A DNA stretch of 64,000 nt from Nocardiopsis sp. YSL2 (GCF_030555055.1 NZ_JAMOAO010000001.1:2604001-2668000); one strand, 5' to 3'. Positions 53,903 through 63,954 are shown, numbered from the stretch's first letter. Notes: generated from the sequence alone by a model not told the origin. Numbers and translations: made by a program.

Positions 53903-55156
53903 TTGGGCGGAACGGCACGGGCCATTCCACACACGACGAGCAGGGCCGCGGTCCTCGACGTCATCCGCGCCGCGGGCACCATCAGCCGGGTCGGGCTGGT
54001 GCGGGCCACCGGCTTCACCGGGGCGACGATCTCCACGGTCGTGCGCCGGCTCATCGACGACGGGCTGGTCCTGGAGACCGGGCGCGCGGAGTCGACCGGC
54101 GGCAAACCGCGGGTGCTGCTCCGCCTCAACCAGGACGCCCGGTACGCGGTGGGCGTGCACCTGGACCCGGTCGGCACCACCTGCGTGCTCACCGACCTCA
54201 CCGGGGCCGTCGTCTCCCGGATGACCAGCGCCGGTGTCGGTACCGAGGACGCGGCCGAGGTCGTGGCGCGGACCGCCCGCCAGGTGGACGTGCTCGTGGA
54301 GGGCGCGGGGATCGAACGCGACCGCGTGCTCGGGGTGGGCCTGGTCTCGGCCACCCACGGGTCGCACACGTCGGAACCGGCCATGCGCTACTGGGCGGAC
54401 TACCCCCTCGGCCCGGAGCTGCGCGACGTGGTCGGCCTGCCCGTCGTGCTCGGCAACGACGCCACGGCGGCGGCGCTCGGCGAGTACTGGTCGGGCGTGG
54501 TCAGCGGGTCCTCGATCTTCGCCGCCGTGTACATGGGCACCGGTGTGGGGGCGGGCCTGCTGGTCAACGGCATCCCCTACTTCGGGAGCAGCGGCAACGC
54601 GGGCGAGATCGGCCATCTGTGCGTCGACGTGGACGGGCCCGCCTGCTGGTGCGGGGCCCGCGGGTGCGTCGAGGCGGTCGCCGGTCCGGCCGCGGTGGTG
54701 GCGCGGGCCCGCGCCGACGCCGACCTGGCGCGCGCGGCGGGTCTGGGCAGGGGGACCGACCGCCCCCTGCCGTCCGTGGCCGCCGAGTTCGCGGCCGTGG
54801 TGCGCGCGGCGCGTCGGGGCGAGCCCACCGCGCGCGACCTGCTGGACCGGTCCGCCCGGCGGCTCGCGGTCGCCGTGCGCGGGCTCGCCAACGTCATGGA
54901 CCTGGACCTGCTGGTGCTGACGGGAGCGAGCCTGTCGGCCGCGGGGCCGGTCTACCTGCCGGCCATCCGACGCGAGCTCGACCAGGCGTTCTTCGCCCGT
55001 GGGACGCACGGGGTCGAGGTGCGGATGTCGTCGTCGGCGGAGACGGCGCCCGCCATCGGCGCCGCCACCATGGTGCTGCAGTCCCAACTCGTCCCGCTGC
55101 GCGCGGGGCCCCGTCTGCCGGACGACCTGTCCGAGGCGGTCCCGGCGCGGGCGTGA
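53903..55156 (+). CDS. ROK-family transcriptional repressor
   Basis: A NagC/Mlc/XylR-type repressor of 417 residues. The N-terminal winged helix covers about residues 12-70 (RAAVLDVIRAAGTISRVGLV, then GFTGATISTVVRRLIDDGLV). The ROK sugar-kinase-like part begins with YAVGVHLDPVGTTCVLTDLT and has the zinc motif EIGHLCVDVDGPACWCGARG followed by CVEA. TTG 53903 is chosen because GGCGGAGGTTCTC precedes it; longer frames upstream lack a site. It is divergent from the beta-mannosidase gene and likely represses it through the palindrome between them. Confidence 0.9.
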   Translation: MGGTARAIPHTTSRAAVLDVIRAAGTISRVGLVRATGFTGATISTVVRRLIDDGLVLETGRAESTGGKPRVLLRLNQDARYAVGVHLDPVGTTCVLTDLTGAVVSRMTSAGVGTEDAAEVVARTARQVDVLVEGAGIERDRVLGVGLVSATHGSHTSEPAMRYWADYPLGPELRDVVGLPVVLGNDATAAALGEYWSGVVSGSSIFAAVYMGTGVGAGLLVNGIPYFGSSGNAGEIGHLCVDVDGPACWCGARGCVEAVAGPAAVVARARADADLARAAGLGRGTDRPLPSVAAEFAAVVRAARRGEPTARDLLDRSARRLAVAVRGLANVMDLDLLVLTGASLSAAGPVYLPAIRRELDQAFFARGTHGVEVRMSSSAETAPAIGAATMVLQSQLVPLRAGPRLPDDLSEAVPARA

Positions 55157-55264
55157 GGCCTCCGCGCCCCGTCCCGGGCGGCCCGCGGAGACGGCTTCCG
55201 TATGTGCCGGGGCGACGATGGCCGGCCCTCGGAACGGGCCCGTGGAAGGGCGCGCGGGCCGCGG

Positions 55265-55804
55265 TCAGGTGGCGTCCGGCGCCAGCTCCGCGATGGCCTC
55301 GTCGAGCCAGGTGACCCAGAAGGTCTCCATGTCGATACCGGCGCGCAGGACCACCCGCTGCACCCGGTCGCGCTCGGTGCCCCGGTCTCGGGCGGCGTCG
55401 CGCCGTTCGATCTCCCGGTACTCCGCCAACTGTTCGCCGTGCAGCCGCCGGTGCCGCCTCAGCTCCGCGACCAGGTCGCCCAGGCCGACGACCCCGGCGG
55501 CGCGCAGGCGCAGCGGCAGGGGGTCGCGCAGGGCGCGCGGGTCCTCGGGGACCGACACCCACCGCGCCAGCTCCTCCCGGCCCGCGGCCAGGACCTCGTA
55601 CTCCTTGCGCTGCCCGCGCGTCGGGGCGGCGGGCGGCAGCGCCCTGATGAGCCCCGACTTCTCCAGTTTCCCCAGCTCCCGGTAGATCTGCTGGTGGGTG
55701 GCGGACCAGAAGTACCCGATCGAGCGGTCGAATCGGCGCGTCAGCTCCAGTCCGGAGGACGGCTTCTCCAACAGGGCGGTCAGGATCGCGTGGGGCAGGG
55801 ACAT
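55265..55804 (-). CDS. PadR-family transcriptional regulator
   Basis: A 179-residue regulator. The winged helix begins at the N-terminus (MSLPHAILTALLEKPSSGLE, then YFWSATHQQIYRELGKLEKS), and the C-terminal half is a helical dimer domain (LRRHRRLHGEQLAEYREIER). The ligand is unknown. The Rieske gene lies 21 bases upstream in the same direction, so the two may share a transcript. Confidence 0.92.
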   Translation of the reverse strand: MSLPHAILTALLEKPSSGLELTRRFDRSIGYFWSATHQQIYRELGKLEKSGLIRALPPAAPTRGQRKEYEVLAAGREELARWVSVPEDPRALRDPLPLRLRAAGVVGLGDLVAELRRHRRLHGEQLAEYREIERRDAARDRGTERDRVQRVVLRAGIDMETFWVTWLDEAIAELAPDAT

Positions 55805-55825
55805 GTGCGCATTCTAGGGACCGGT

Positions 55826-56683
55826 TCAGGTCCGGGCCGCTGGTAGGCGGACGAGCACACGGCCGTCGGCCACCGAGGTCTCCAAACGCTCCAGCCCGGC
55901 CGTGGCGGGTCCGCGGACGACCGAGCCGTCCTCGACGCTGAACTCGCTGCCGTGCCAGGGGCAGCGCAGGCACCCGTCGGCCACGGTCCCCTCCGCCAGC
56001 GGGGCGCCCGCGTGCGTGCACGTCCCGAGAGCGGCCCGCACGGTCGTGCCCGACCGCACGACCACGACCTCCACCCCGTCCAGGTCGGCGCGCCCGGGCT
56101 CGCCGTCGGGGAACCCGTCGAGTGCGCCGACGTCCTTCCAGTCCCGGGGCAGCAGGTCGATCAGGTAGTCCGCGCTGTTGGCCCCCGCGGCCCGGTAGTA
56201 GGCCAGGTGCCCGCCGAGCGAGCCGCCCACGGCGACCGCGCCCAGGCCCGCCAGCGTCAGGGCGCGCCCCCAGCCGTGGCGGCCGGCCGCGCGCGCCGCC
56301 GATGAGGCGCCGAACAGCAGGGAGCCGAGGCCGTTCGCCGCCGCGTGGGCCACGCCGACCCGCTTCTGCCGCTCCTGCTGGTCCGCCAGGTCGACGATCC
56401 CGCTCACCGAGGACGGCAGCGCGAACAGCAGCCCCAGGTTGACCAGCGCGTGCGCGCTCCGGCGGTGGTCGCCCGGCAGCACGTCCAGGAGGGCCGCCGA
56501 GAACCAGGCACCCAGCGGCAGCTGCACCGAGAGCGGATGGAGCGGGTGCCCGAGCGGGACGCCGTGGAGCAGGTCGCGCAGGCGGCCCTCGGGCACCGTG
56601 TCGGCCAGCCGCTGGAGCACGGAGGCCGGCGGGTCGAGCCGTTCGTCGCGTTCGATCTCGCGTACGCGTTCACCGAGTCTCAT
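55826..56683 (-). CDS. Rieske [2Fe-2S] protein fused to a DUF2231 membrane domain
   Basis: A 285-residue fusion. Residues about 45-180 form a four-helix membrane domain of the DUF2231 type (HPLSVQLPLGAWFSAALLDV, ALVNLGLLFALPSSVSGIVD, GWGRALTLAGLGAVAVGGSL). Residues about 190-285 are a Rieske domain with both ligand boxes, CTHAGAP and CPWHGSEF. It is likely a membrane-bound electron carrier; its partner is unknown. ATG 56683 (MRLGERVREIERDERLD) is the start; the frame is open to 57004 without support. Followed by the PadR gene. Confidence 0.87.
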   Translation of the reverse strand: MRLGERVREIERDERLDPPASVLQRLADTVPEGRLRDLLHGVPLGHPLHPLSVQLPLGAWFSAALLDVLPGDHRRSAHALVNLGLLFALPSSVSGIVDLADQQERQKRVGVAHAAANGLGSLLFGASSAARAAGRHGWGRALTLAGLGAVAVGGSLGGHLAYYRAAGANSADYLIDLLPRDWKDVGALDGFPDGEPGRADLDGVEVVVVRSGTTVRAALGTCTHAGAPLAEGTVADGCLRCPWHGSEFSVEDGSVVRGPATAGLERLETSVADGRVLVRLPAART

Positions 56684-56770
56684 GCTCGGACGACTACCCC
56701 CGGTCCGCCCGCGACATGCGTGCCCGGAGGACTTGTGGTTCCTTTGACCTGGGCTTGTGGCGCGGCAGCG

Positions 56771-56802
56771 CGGTACCGCCCGAAACGGGCCGGGCGGTAC
56801 CG
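56771..56802 (-). terminator. Terminator after the FadH-like gene
   Basis: CGGTACCGCCCG and CGGGCGGTACCG form a perfect 12-bp stem with an eight-base loop, 14 bases beyond the stop. Confidence 0.8.
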
Positions 56803-56816
56803 TCCGCGGCCCGCGG

Positions 56817-58943
<2,127 letters not shown>

Positions 58944-59777
58944 TCACAGGGGGCGGACGGGGAGGAACTCCGGCCGCTTGGGCGCGCGCCCGTCACCGGT
59001 CGAGCGCCCGCGCAGGCGCCGCAGCGCCCACGGGCCGAGGAAGGAGCCCAGCCAGCGCACCTCGTCGGCCACCGCGAGCAGGAGCCCCGGCCCTGGCATC
59101 GGGGGCAGGGGCTCGGCCCAGGCCTCGTGTCCGGGGACCCCGAGTGCGCAGGCCATCGCCCCCGCGATCCGCGTGTGCCCGAGCGGGGAGCAGTGCAGGC
59201 GGTCGGCGCACCACAGGCGCGGGTCGGTCGCCACCGCGTGCCCGTGGGTCTCGGCGACCACCACTCCGTGCCGGGCCGCCGCCGCGCGAATCCGCGCGTT
59301 GAGGTCGAGGAGGCGGGGGACCAGCGGCCGGGCCAGCGGCGCGATCCTGGAGGCGTCGGGGAAGGTCATCGTGGCCACGCGCACACCGGCGCCGGTCAGC
59401 GCGGCGAACATCGCCTCCAGGTCGCCGGCCACCCGGTCAGGGTCGTATCCGGGGCGGATGAGGTCGTTCACCCCCGCCACGACGGTGGCCAGGTCGGGAT
59501 CCAGGGCCAGGGCCGGTGCCAGTTGCTCTTCGCGGACCTGCCCCGCCAGGCGTCCGCGCACGGCGAGGTTGGCGTACTCCACCCGCGTGCCGTTCGCCGC
59601 GAGGTACTCGGCCAGCCGGTCCGCCCAGCCCCGGAGCCCGGTGGCCTCGTCACCGTCCCCGACCCCCTCCGTCTGGCTGTCTCCCAGCGCCACGTACCGC
59701 AGGTGTGCGCCGTCCGAGCCCTGGCCTCGTCCCGCCCCGGCGGTTCCGGAGGAGTATCCGCCCATGTGATTAGTCAT
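58944..59777 (-). CDS. SGNH/GDSL-type hydrolase
   Basis: A 277-residue esterase-like protein without a signal peptide. Block I is YVALGDSQTEGVGDGDE (the Ser nucleophile in GDSQ), block II ANLAVRGRLAGQV, block III TVVAGVNDLIRPG, and block V CADRLHCSPLGH, with the catalytic Asp and His. Substrate unknown. ATG 59777 is preferred over ATG 59765 because TATAGT on the minus strand ends 7 bases before it, making a leaderless transcript likely. Confidence 0.87.
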   Translation of the reverse strand: MTNHMGGYSSGTAGAGRGQGSDGAHLRYVALGDSQTEGVGDGDEATGLRGWADRLAEYLAANGTRVEYANLAVRGRLAGQVREEQLAPALALDPDLATVVAGVNDLIRPGYDPDRVAGDLEAMFAALTGAGVRVATMTFPDASRIAPLARPLVPRLLDLNARIRAAAARHGVVVAETHGHAVATDPRLWCADRLHCSPLGHTRIAGAMACALGVPGHEAWAEPLPPMPGPGLLLAVADEVRWLGSFLGPWALRRLRGRSTGDGRAPKRPEFLPVRPL

Positions 59778-59871
59778 TTAGTTGACTATAGGCGGGGACG
59801 GGCGGAACCGGTCGGCACCGGGGCGGGGCCGTCAGCCCCTCGGGTCGACCGGACGCTCGAAGGAGGTCTCC

Positions 59872-60072
59872 AGTCCGAACGAGGTCCTGGACGAACGGTT
59901 CCGATCAGGCCGGTGCGCGAACGGCGACCTGCGACTGGAACGCCTCTACGACGAGGGTCGGCGGTTCAACAGTCCGAACGACGCGGTCGTGCGCTCGGAC
60001 GGGTCGATCTGGTTCTCCGACCCGGGCGGTCGCGGGTCCAGCGGCCCCCGCACCCGGCCACGGGCCAACTGA
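59872..60072 (+). pseudogene. Internally deleted remnant of an SMP-30/gluconolactonase-type gene
   Basis: The frame reads DLRLERLYDEG, the start of SMP-30-type sugar lactonases, joined directly to RRFNSPNDAVVRSDGSIWFS, a block that lies roughly 100 residues later in such proteins. The C-terminal half is missing, and the frame ends at 60072. This looks like a gene with an internal deletion and a lost 3' end next to an integration site. The identification rests on pattern memory of the family. Confidence 0.55.
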
Positions 60073-60087
60073 GACTAGAACTGAGAC
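60070..60087. repeat. Iteron pair, copy A (TGAGACTAGAACTGAGAC)
   Basis: Two units of the word ACTGAGAC spaced by 12 bases. A second copy with one mismatch lies at 60302-60319, on the other side of the tRNA fragment. Confidence 0.6.
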
Positions 60088-60098
60088 CACCGACGACG

Positions 60099-60130
60099 AA
60101 GGCCCCGACCGGTGACCGGTCGGGGCCTTT
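60099..60130. terminator. Bidirectional terminator next to the tRNA fragment
   Basis: AAGGCCCCGACCGGT and ACCGGTCGGGGCCTT are perfect complements, with AA and TTT ends. It sits 21 bases beyond the 3' end of the tRNA fragment and is probably the original terminator of the intact tRNA gene. Confidence 0.8.
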
Positions 60131-60150
60131 CATCTGCCCTGGTGGGCTGT

Positions 60151-60205
60151 GGCGGAGGATAGGGGATTCGAACCCCTGAGGGATTGCTCCCAACACGCTT
60201 TCCAA
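60151..60205 (-). other. attachment-site core: 3' fragment of tRNA-Ser (anticodon GGA)
   Basis: On the minus strand the sequence runs from the anticodon loop TTGGAAA, through the 3' anticodon stem, long variable arm (GGGAGCAATCCCTC) and T arm (GGGGTTCGAATCCCC), to the acceptor strand ATCCTCC-G. The 5' half is absent: the bases before the loop (CGCGGGA) do not pair with the 3' stem GCGTG. Such fragments are left when an element integrates into a tRNA gene. The orientation puts the element on the right of 60205. Confidence 0.85.
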
Positions 60206-60301
60206 TCCCGCGTAGGGGCGTTCGCGGTCGGTCGGCAGCGTGCTGACCAGCGCTCCCGGCGCCCAGGCGGACCGCTCCGAACGGCTCCGGACGGCAGTGA
60301 A

Positions 60302-60319
60302 TGAGACTAAAACTGAGAC
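60302..60319. repeat. Iteron pair, copy B (TGAGACTAAAACTGAGAC)
   Basis: Differs from copy A (60070-60087) in one base; same orientation. It lies on the element side of the att core and could be an integrase arm-binding site. Confidence 0.6.
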
Positions 60320-60482
60320 TACGAGACGGCCCTCAGAGCGTCTGTGAGCAGCGGTTGAGTGGCCACGATGGATCACCTTCGGGTGGCCGCGTTCGCCTCG
60401 CAGGCGCCGTCTCAGGAGCCCGGTTTCCGACCATGCACGTGCATCGCGTGGCGCCACCCCATGGGGAGCCCTCCGCACCCCG

Positions 60483-60700
60483 CCGCAGAACCTGCACAAC
60501 CCACAGAACCCCTGTCCTGGCTGGTCGACGTCCTGGGAGCCCGAACTGCACTACCTCGCAGAACCTCCGCAGAACCGCAGAACCCCCTGCGCGGAGGGTT
60601 CTCTGCGGTTCTGCGGAGGTTTCGCGGCGTTCTGCGGTTCCGTGGCGCAACGCTCTGGCCTGCATCAATGCCAGTTCTGTAGGTTGTGCAGGTTCTGCGG
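60483..60700. repeat. Nested inverted repeats built from GCAGAACC/GGTTCTGC words
   Basis: Outer arms: 60483-60509 and 60674-60700, 27 bases each with one mismatch. Inner arms: 60562-60585 (24 bases) and 60596-60621, matching apart from a two-base insert. The word GCAGAACC or a one-base variant occurs about four times on the left half and its complement about four times on the right half. It fills most of the 656-base gene-free stretch 60073-60728. It ends 29 bases before the HEPN gene stop. Confidence 0.85.
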
Positions 60701-60728
60701 GGTGTAGTAACAGCTGCAATGAAGACCA

Positions 60729-61478
60729 TCACTGATGGCGAAGCAGTTGTGCTACCTCGATGGTGCGCTGATGGATGATCTCTATGCGGCGTTCGCCGCT
60801 CTGCCCGGTACGGGCGCGCAGGTAGGCTCCTACGTCACGCACGTCTCTTTGGTCTCTCTTGAGTGGTTCATTCTTCGCTCCGACCAAGCCCTCCTTCTCT
60901 CCTTCTGGCCTTTGCTTACAGGCACGGTTCAAGTACGCCTTGCTGCCGTATGAACCGTGTGCAAGGTGATTTCTCATTTTCTTCAGGAGATTGAGAAATG
61001 AAGCGGACTCCGCGTCGGCTGAAATTCTTCGCACGAGGCTCTGATATGTACTGGAATGATATCTTACGGAGCTTTTTATCCAAGCTTCGGTGTCCTTGAA
61101 GGTTATGTTGAATCCAGTTGGGTCGAGCGCGAACTCTATCTGTGCCAATTTCGGACGTCTTGGCATTGTAAGAGCATCAGGGTTAAACGCTAGGATGGTA
61201 TTTCGAAGTGAATCCTTTATTTTGTCTTCGAGTTCCTTGTTCATTCGTTTGAGGAAATTTTCGGGGTCTCGGGAAATCGCAGCGACGTGCCATCTTCCTT
61301 GGAAGACCTCCCAAAGGGCACCTAGCCTGAACGCAGAATCTTCCGCAACTGCTTTGCGAAGATTTGCCGGAGTGTTGGATTCCTCAAGGGCAGAGTCCAC
61401 TTGGCTATAATGTTTGAGTCCGTCCTGGACTTGTACCAAAAAATCGTCCAAGTAGCGATTAGGGTCTGCTGTGTTCAT
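60729..61478 (-). CDS. HEPN-motif protein of unknown family (candidate RNase/toxin)
   Basis: A 249-residue protein from a low-GC gene. The region LNLLKKMRNHLAHGSYG contains R169-N-H-L-A-H174, the R-x4-H signature of HEPN domains, which in many toxins and defence proteins forms an RNase site. The N-terminal 160 residues are mainly helical (RYLDDFLVQVQDGLKHYSQV; EDKIKDSLRNTILAFN). The C-terminal 70 residues are charged. ATG 61478 has no ribosome site. It is divergent from the coiled-coil membrane protein gene across about 200 bases. The exact family is unknown to me; the HEPN call is from the motif and helicity. Confidence 0.6.
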   Translation of the reverse strand: MNTADPNRYLDDFLVQVQDGLKHYSQVDSALEESNTPANLRKAVAEDSAFRLGALWEVFQGRWHVAAISRDPENFLKRMNKELEDKIKDSLRNTILAFNPDALTMPRRPKLAQIEFALDPTGFNITFKDTEAWIKSSVRYHSSTYQSLVRRISADAESASFLNLLKKMRNHLAHGSYGSKAYLNRACKQRPEGEKEGLVGAKNEPLKRDQRDVRDVGAYLRARTGQSGERRIEIIHQRTIEVAQLLRHQ

Positions 61479-61683
61479 GTGTTGATAATTGCAGGCCAGC
61501 AGTCAAGGAGTCCACTTGACACGCTGTGTGAAGCCCTGATCGCTCTAGATCGTTCCGGTCATCCGATCATGGGGTATATGTCCGGAGCAAGTCTGCGCAG
61601 AAGCTATAACCGTGGCGCGGTCGGTCCAACTGGAGCCGTGGCTGTGCATGGAGCCAGTGACTCACTTAGAAATTTTGTGTAGA

Positions 61684-62592
61684 ATGCACCGCATGGTAAA
61701 AGAAGATGATACCCATGTGATTCCTCAACTTCAGTTGTGGCAAGTAGCATTTACATTGGCTGCGGTTGTGCTGATTGTGGCCATCGGGGTGTATAAGGAG
61801 TCGCTTGCTGCTTCTGTGTTGGCCCCCACGCTCTCAGGAGCGTCCGCTCTTTTGATTGTTTTCCTGACTATCAATCTTTCCAAAAGGGCTCATGAGCAAG
61901 CGAAAGCATCGGCGGGGCTGCTAGAAGTAGAGAGAAAATCTCTTGAAGAGGCGATTAGGCAAGGTGAAACTTCGAAAAAGCAAGCCAGTGAGGCTTTCAT
62001 TGCTACCCTGAAGGCGCAGGCTGACGAGCGAACGTCTTCGATTATGGTTCGAAAGACTGAGGCAAGGCTCGATTCATATAAGCCGCATCAGGGCAATGGC
62101 TATCTTCCTGCTTTTGACGACTATACGAATGAATCTAATATTGACGTCGACGAGCTCGATGGTCGAAGTTGGATCAAAGTGGCTGTATATTTTCGAGTCG
62201 TCTCGTTCGGGAAGGTTCCCACTCGACTTTACGTGACTATACCCGGTCATGTTTCGAGTCGATATGGGAACTTTGAATGGTTGGGCAACAGGCTAGGGAA
62301 GATTAGTGGGTACCCGCTGATTCCCGAGAATGAAATCTTTATCAAATGGACAACATTGGTTCCGATTCATGAAATACATGAAGATGTGGGATATGTTGGC
62401 AAGCCGGACGGTGGTCCTGCTCAAGTTAGGTTTCGTAGCGTGAGCCTAGACGGGTCGGTCGTGGAAGAGATTGTTATTTCCTTCCGGTTCAGTATAAATC
62501 TAAATCTTGATACAAGAAAAATTACGGGAATTGGCTTGAAGGTCGAGTCGGATCCGTTGGTTGAGAGAACCTATCCTAAGATTCCCAATTAA
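61684..62592 (+). CDS. Two-helix membrane protein with coiled coil, unknown family
   Basis: About 302 residues from a low-GC gene. Two membrane helices come first (LWQVAFTLAAVVLIVAIGVY; SVLAPTLSGASALLIVFLTI). A coiled coil of about 55 residues follows (RAHEQAKASAGLLEVERKSL to ATLKAQADERTSS), then a beta-rich cytoplasmic domain with no motif I recognise (SWIKVAVYFRVVSFGKVPTR). Starts at 61684 or 61693 are likely; the frame is open to a GTG at 61612, but TATAAC at 61605-61610 sits there. Its stop overlaps the Nudix gene stop on the other strand. Confidence 0.65.
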   Translation: MHRMVKEDDTHVIPQLQLWQVAFTLAAVVLIVAIGVYKESLAASVLAPTLSGASALLIVFLTINLSKRAHEQAKASAGLLEVERKSLEEAIRQGETSKKQASEAFIATLKAQADERTSSIMVRKTEARLDSYKPHQGNGYLPAFDDYTNESNIDVDELDGRSWIKVAVYFRVVSFGKVPTRLYVTIPGHVSSRYGNFEWLGNRLGKISGYPLIPENEIFIKWTTLVPIHEIHEDVGYVGKPDGGPAQVRFRSVSLDGSVVEEIVISFRFSINLNLDTRKITGIGLKVESDPLVERTYPKIPN

Positions 62593-63050
62593 TGATGGTG
62601 CGGGTATAGCTGCTGCTTGGGGGTTATTGATGTGCCGTCGTGAACGCGAACGTATGGTGCGCTTCCTGATAGGGCATCGGATATCCGAATCCCCCTGGCT
62701 TCAGGGCATCGCTTCACAGCATCTTCCGAGGTAAGCCAAGCTGTCACGGTCGATTCGTCGCTGGCGCGTATCTCCCCGCCTACGGGTTCGCACAGAAAGG
62801 CTAGGGAGACCACGCCGAGGTTCATATTCTTGTAGACCCCGGTCAGGCGGATCGGCTTGGCCTTGATCCCGGTCTCTTCCCAGACTTCCCGTACCACGCA
62901 CTGCTCCGGCGTCTCGTCCAACTCAAGGACTCCTCCGGGCGGGACCCATCGGCCGTCGTCGGCCCGCTTGATCACCAAGACCTTGCCGTCCTCGGGCCTA
63001 ACCACCACACCGGTCACGCTGACGCTGTGGCGGGGTGTCTCTTCCGTCAT
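62589..63050 (-). CDS. Nudix hydrolase (Pif-like)
   Basis: A 153-residue pyrophosphohydrolase. The Nudix box is GGVLELDETPEQCVVREVWE followed by ETGI, with all catalytic Glu residues. ATG 63050 overlaps the stop of the GntR gene (ATGA), so the two are translationally coupled. In pSAM2 of Streptomyces a GntR repressor (KorSA) and a Nudix protein (Pif, which blocks further transfer) form a comparable pair, so I read this as part of an integrative element. The substrate is unknown. Confidence 0.9.
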   Translation of the reverse strand: MTEETPRHSVSVTGVVVRPEDGKVLVIKRADDGRWVPPGGVLELDETPEQCVVREVWEETGIKAKPIRLTGVYKNMNLGVVSLAFLCEPVGGEIRASDESTVTAWLTSEDAVKRCPEARGIRISDALSGSAPYVRVHDGTSITPKQQLYPHHH

Positions 63051-63817
63051 GACTTCACGTCCTGTTCCCATGCGTAGGTCAGCTTCCATTGGAGGGCCGC
63101 CAAGACGTTCAGGCAGGTCTCTACTGGGCGGTCATCCTTGTTGAAGGCGGTGCGGAGAATGGCGAACACCGGTTGTCCAGGTGTGATGTTCAGGAAGTCC
63201 GCCTCCTCCTGCTTCGCCCCACGGACTTCGATGTCCTCGGTGAAGCGCACCGGGCCGAATCCTCGCTCCGCGATTCGGGCATACATGCCGCTGGGGCCGG
63301 TATCCGGCATGGCGATGTCGACGCTGCCGGCCACACTCATCGGGATGTAGGACGCCGCGATCTGTACCGGCTTGTCTTCCGCGTACATGTGGCGCTTGCG
63401 CAGCAGTGCCTGCTCGGATTCATCCAGTCGGAGCACCTGGGCGATGTCGGCTGGCGCCTCGACGGCATCGCACACGACCAGCTCTGTGCGCGAGGTGCGC
63501 CCGGCCTTGTTCAGCTCCTCTGCGAAGCTGCTGCCGGTGGGGCGAGTCCTGTAGTCCCTATCGATGCGCCGAACCCTCTTGACCGTGGGCACCTCCAGCA
63601 CGACGGAGCCCTTGCCGTGTTCGGTGCGGATCAGCCCTTCGGCCCTGAGCATGGCCATGGCCCGGCTGATCGAACTCTGATTCAGGTCGTACTCGCGCGC
63701 TAGCTCCGGCTGGCTGGGGAGCGTCGACCCCGCCGCGTAGTCACCGCGCTTGATGGCATCGCGCAGCAGCTCAGCCACCTGCTTGTACCGGGCCTTCGGC
63801 GCTTCGAGGCTGCTCAT
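63047..63817 (-). CDS. GntR-family repressor (KorSA-like, UTRA domain)
   Basis: A HutC-type regulator of about 256 residues. The winged helix spans about residues 5-72 (ARYKQVAELLRDAIKRGDYA; LPSQPELAREYDLNQSSISR; MLRAEGLIRTEHGKGSVVL). The UTRA ligand domain follows (LRLDESEQALLRKRHMYAED through GQPVFAILRTAFNKDDRPVE). ATG 63817 is used because ACGGAGGCCCG precedes it; ATG 63838 (MSEDGGPM) with GGGGAG is also possible. CATAAG half-sites near 63836-63841 and full palindromes to the right suggest it binds its own upstream region and represses the rightward promoter. Confidence 0.92.
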   Translation of the reverse strand: MSSLEAPKARYKQVAELLRDAIKRGDYAAGSTLPSQPELAREYDLNQSSISRAMAMLRAEGLIRTEHGKGSVVLEVPTVKRVRRIDRDYRTRPTGSSFAEELNKAGRTSRTELVVCDAVEAPADIAQVLRLDESEQALLRKRHMYAEDKPVQIAASYIPMSVAGSVDIAMPDTGPSGMYARIAERGFGPVRFTEDIEVRGAKQEEADFLNITPGQPVFAILRTAFNKDDRPVETCLNVLAALQWKLTYAWEQDVKS

Positions 63818-63910
63818 CGGGCCTCCGTCTTCTGACATAAGTGTGGTCTCCCCACCGTAGTCGGTCCTCCATCGCCGCCACCTGCGTGGCCGCGACACCC
63901 CTCGAAGCAA

Positions 63911-63954
63911 CTTATTGCATATGTCTTGACGCTTATGGCATAAGTGCGTACCGT
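63911..63954 (+). promoter_or_regulatory. Rightward promoter with repressor palindrome in its spacer
   Basis: TTGACG (63926-63931) and TACCGT (63949-63954) are exactly 17 bases apart. The spacer begins with CTTATGGCATAAG (63932-63944), a perfect palindrome around a central G. A related word, CTTATTGCATATG, lies at 63911-63923. The target gene lies beyond the window. This is the likely operator of the adjacent GntR repressor. From 63955 to the end no start codon can be assigned. Confidence 0.75.

Noticed and set aside
60151..60205. A functional tRNA-Ser gene
   Set aside because: The 5' half is missing and the bases before the anticodon loop do not pair with the 3' stem, so it can only be an att remnant.
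60333..60719. Minus-strand ORF of 128 codons over the inverted repeats
   Set aside because: Its reading follows only from the palindromic repeats; the peptide is repetitive (RRFCEV, VLRRFC) and overlapping frames on both strands are equally open.
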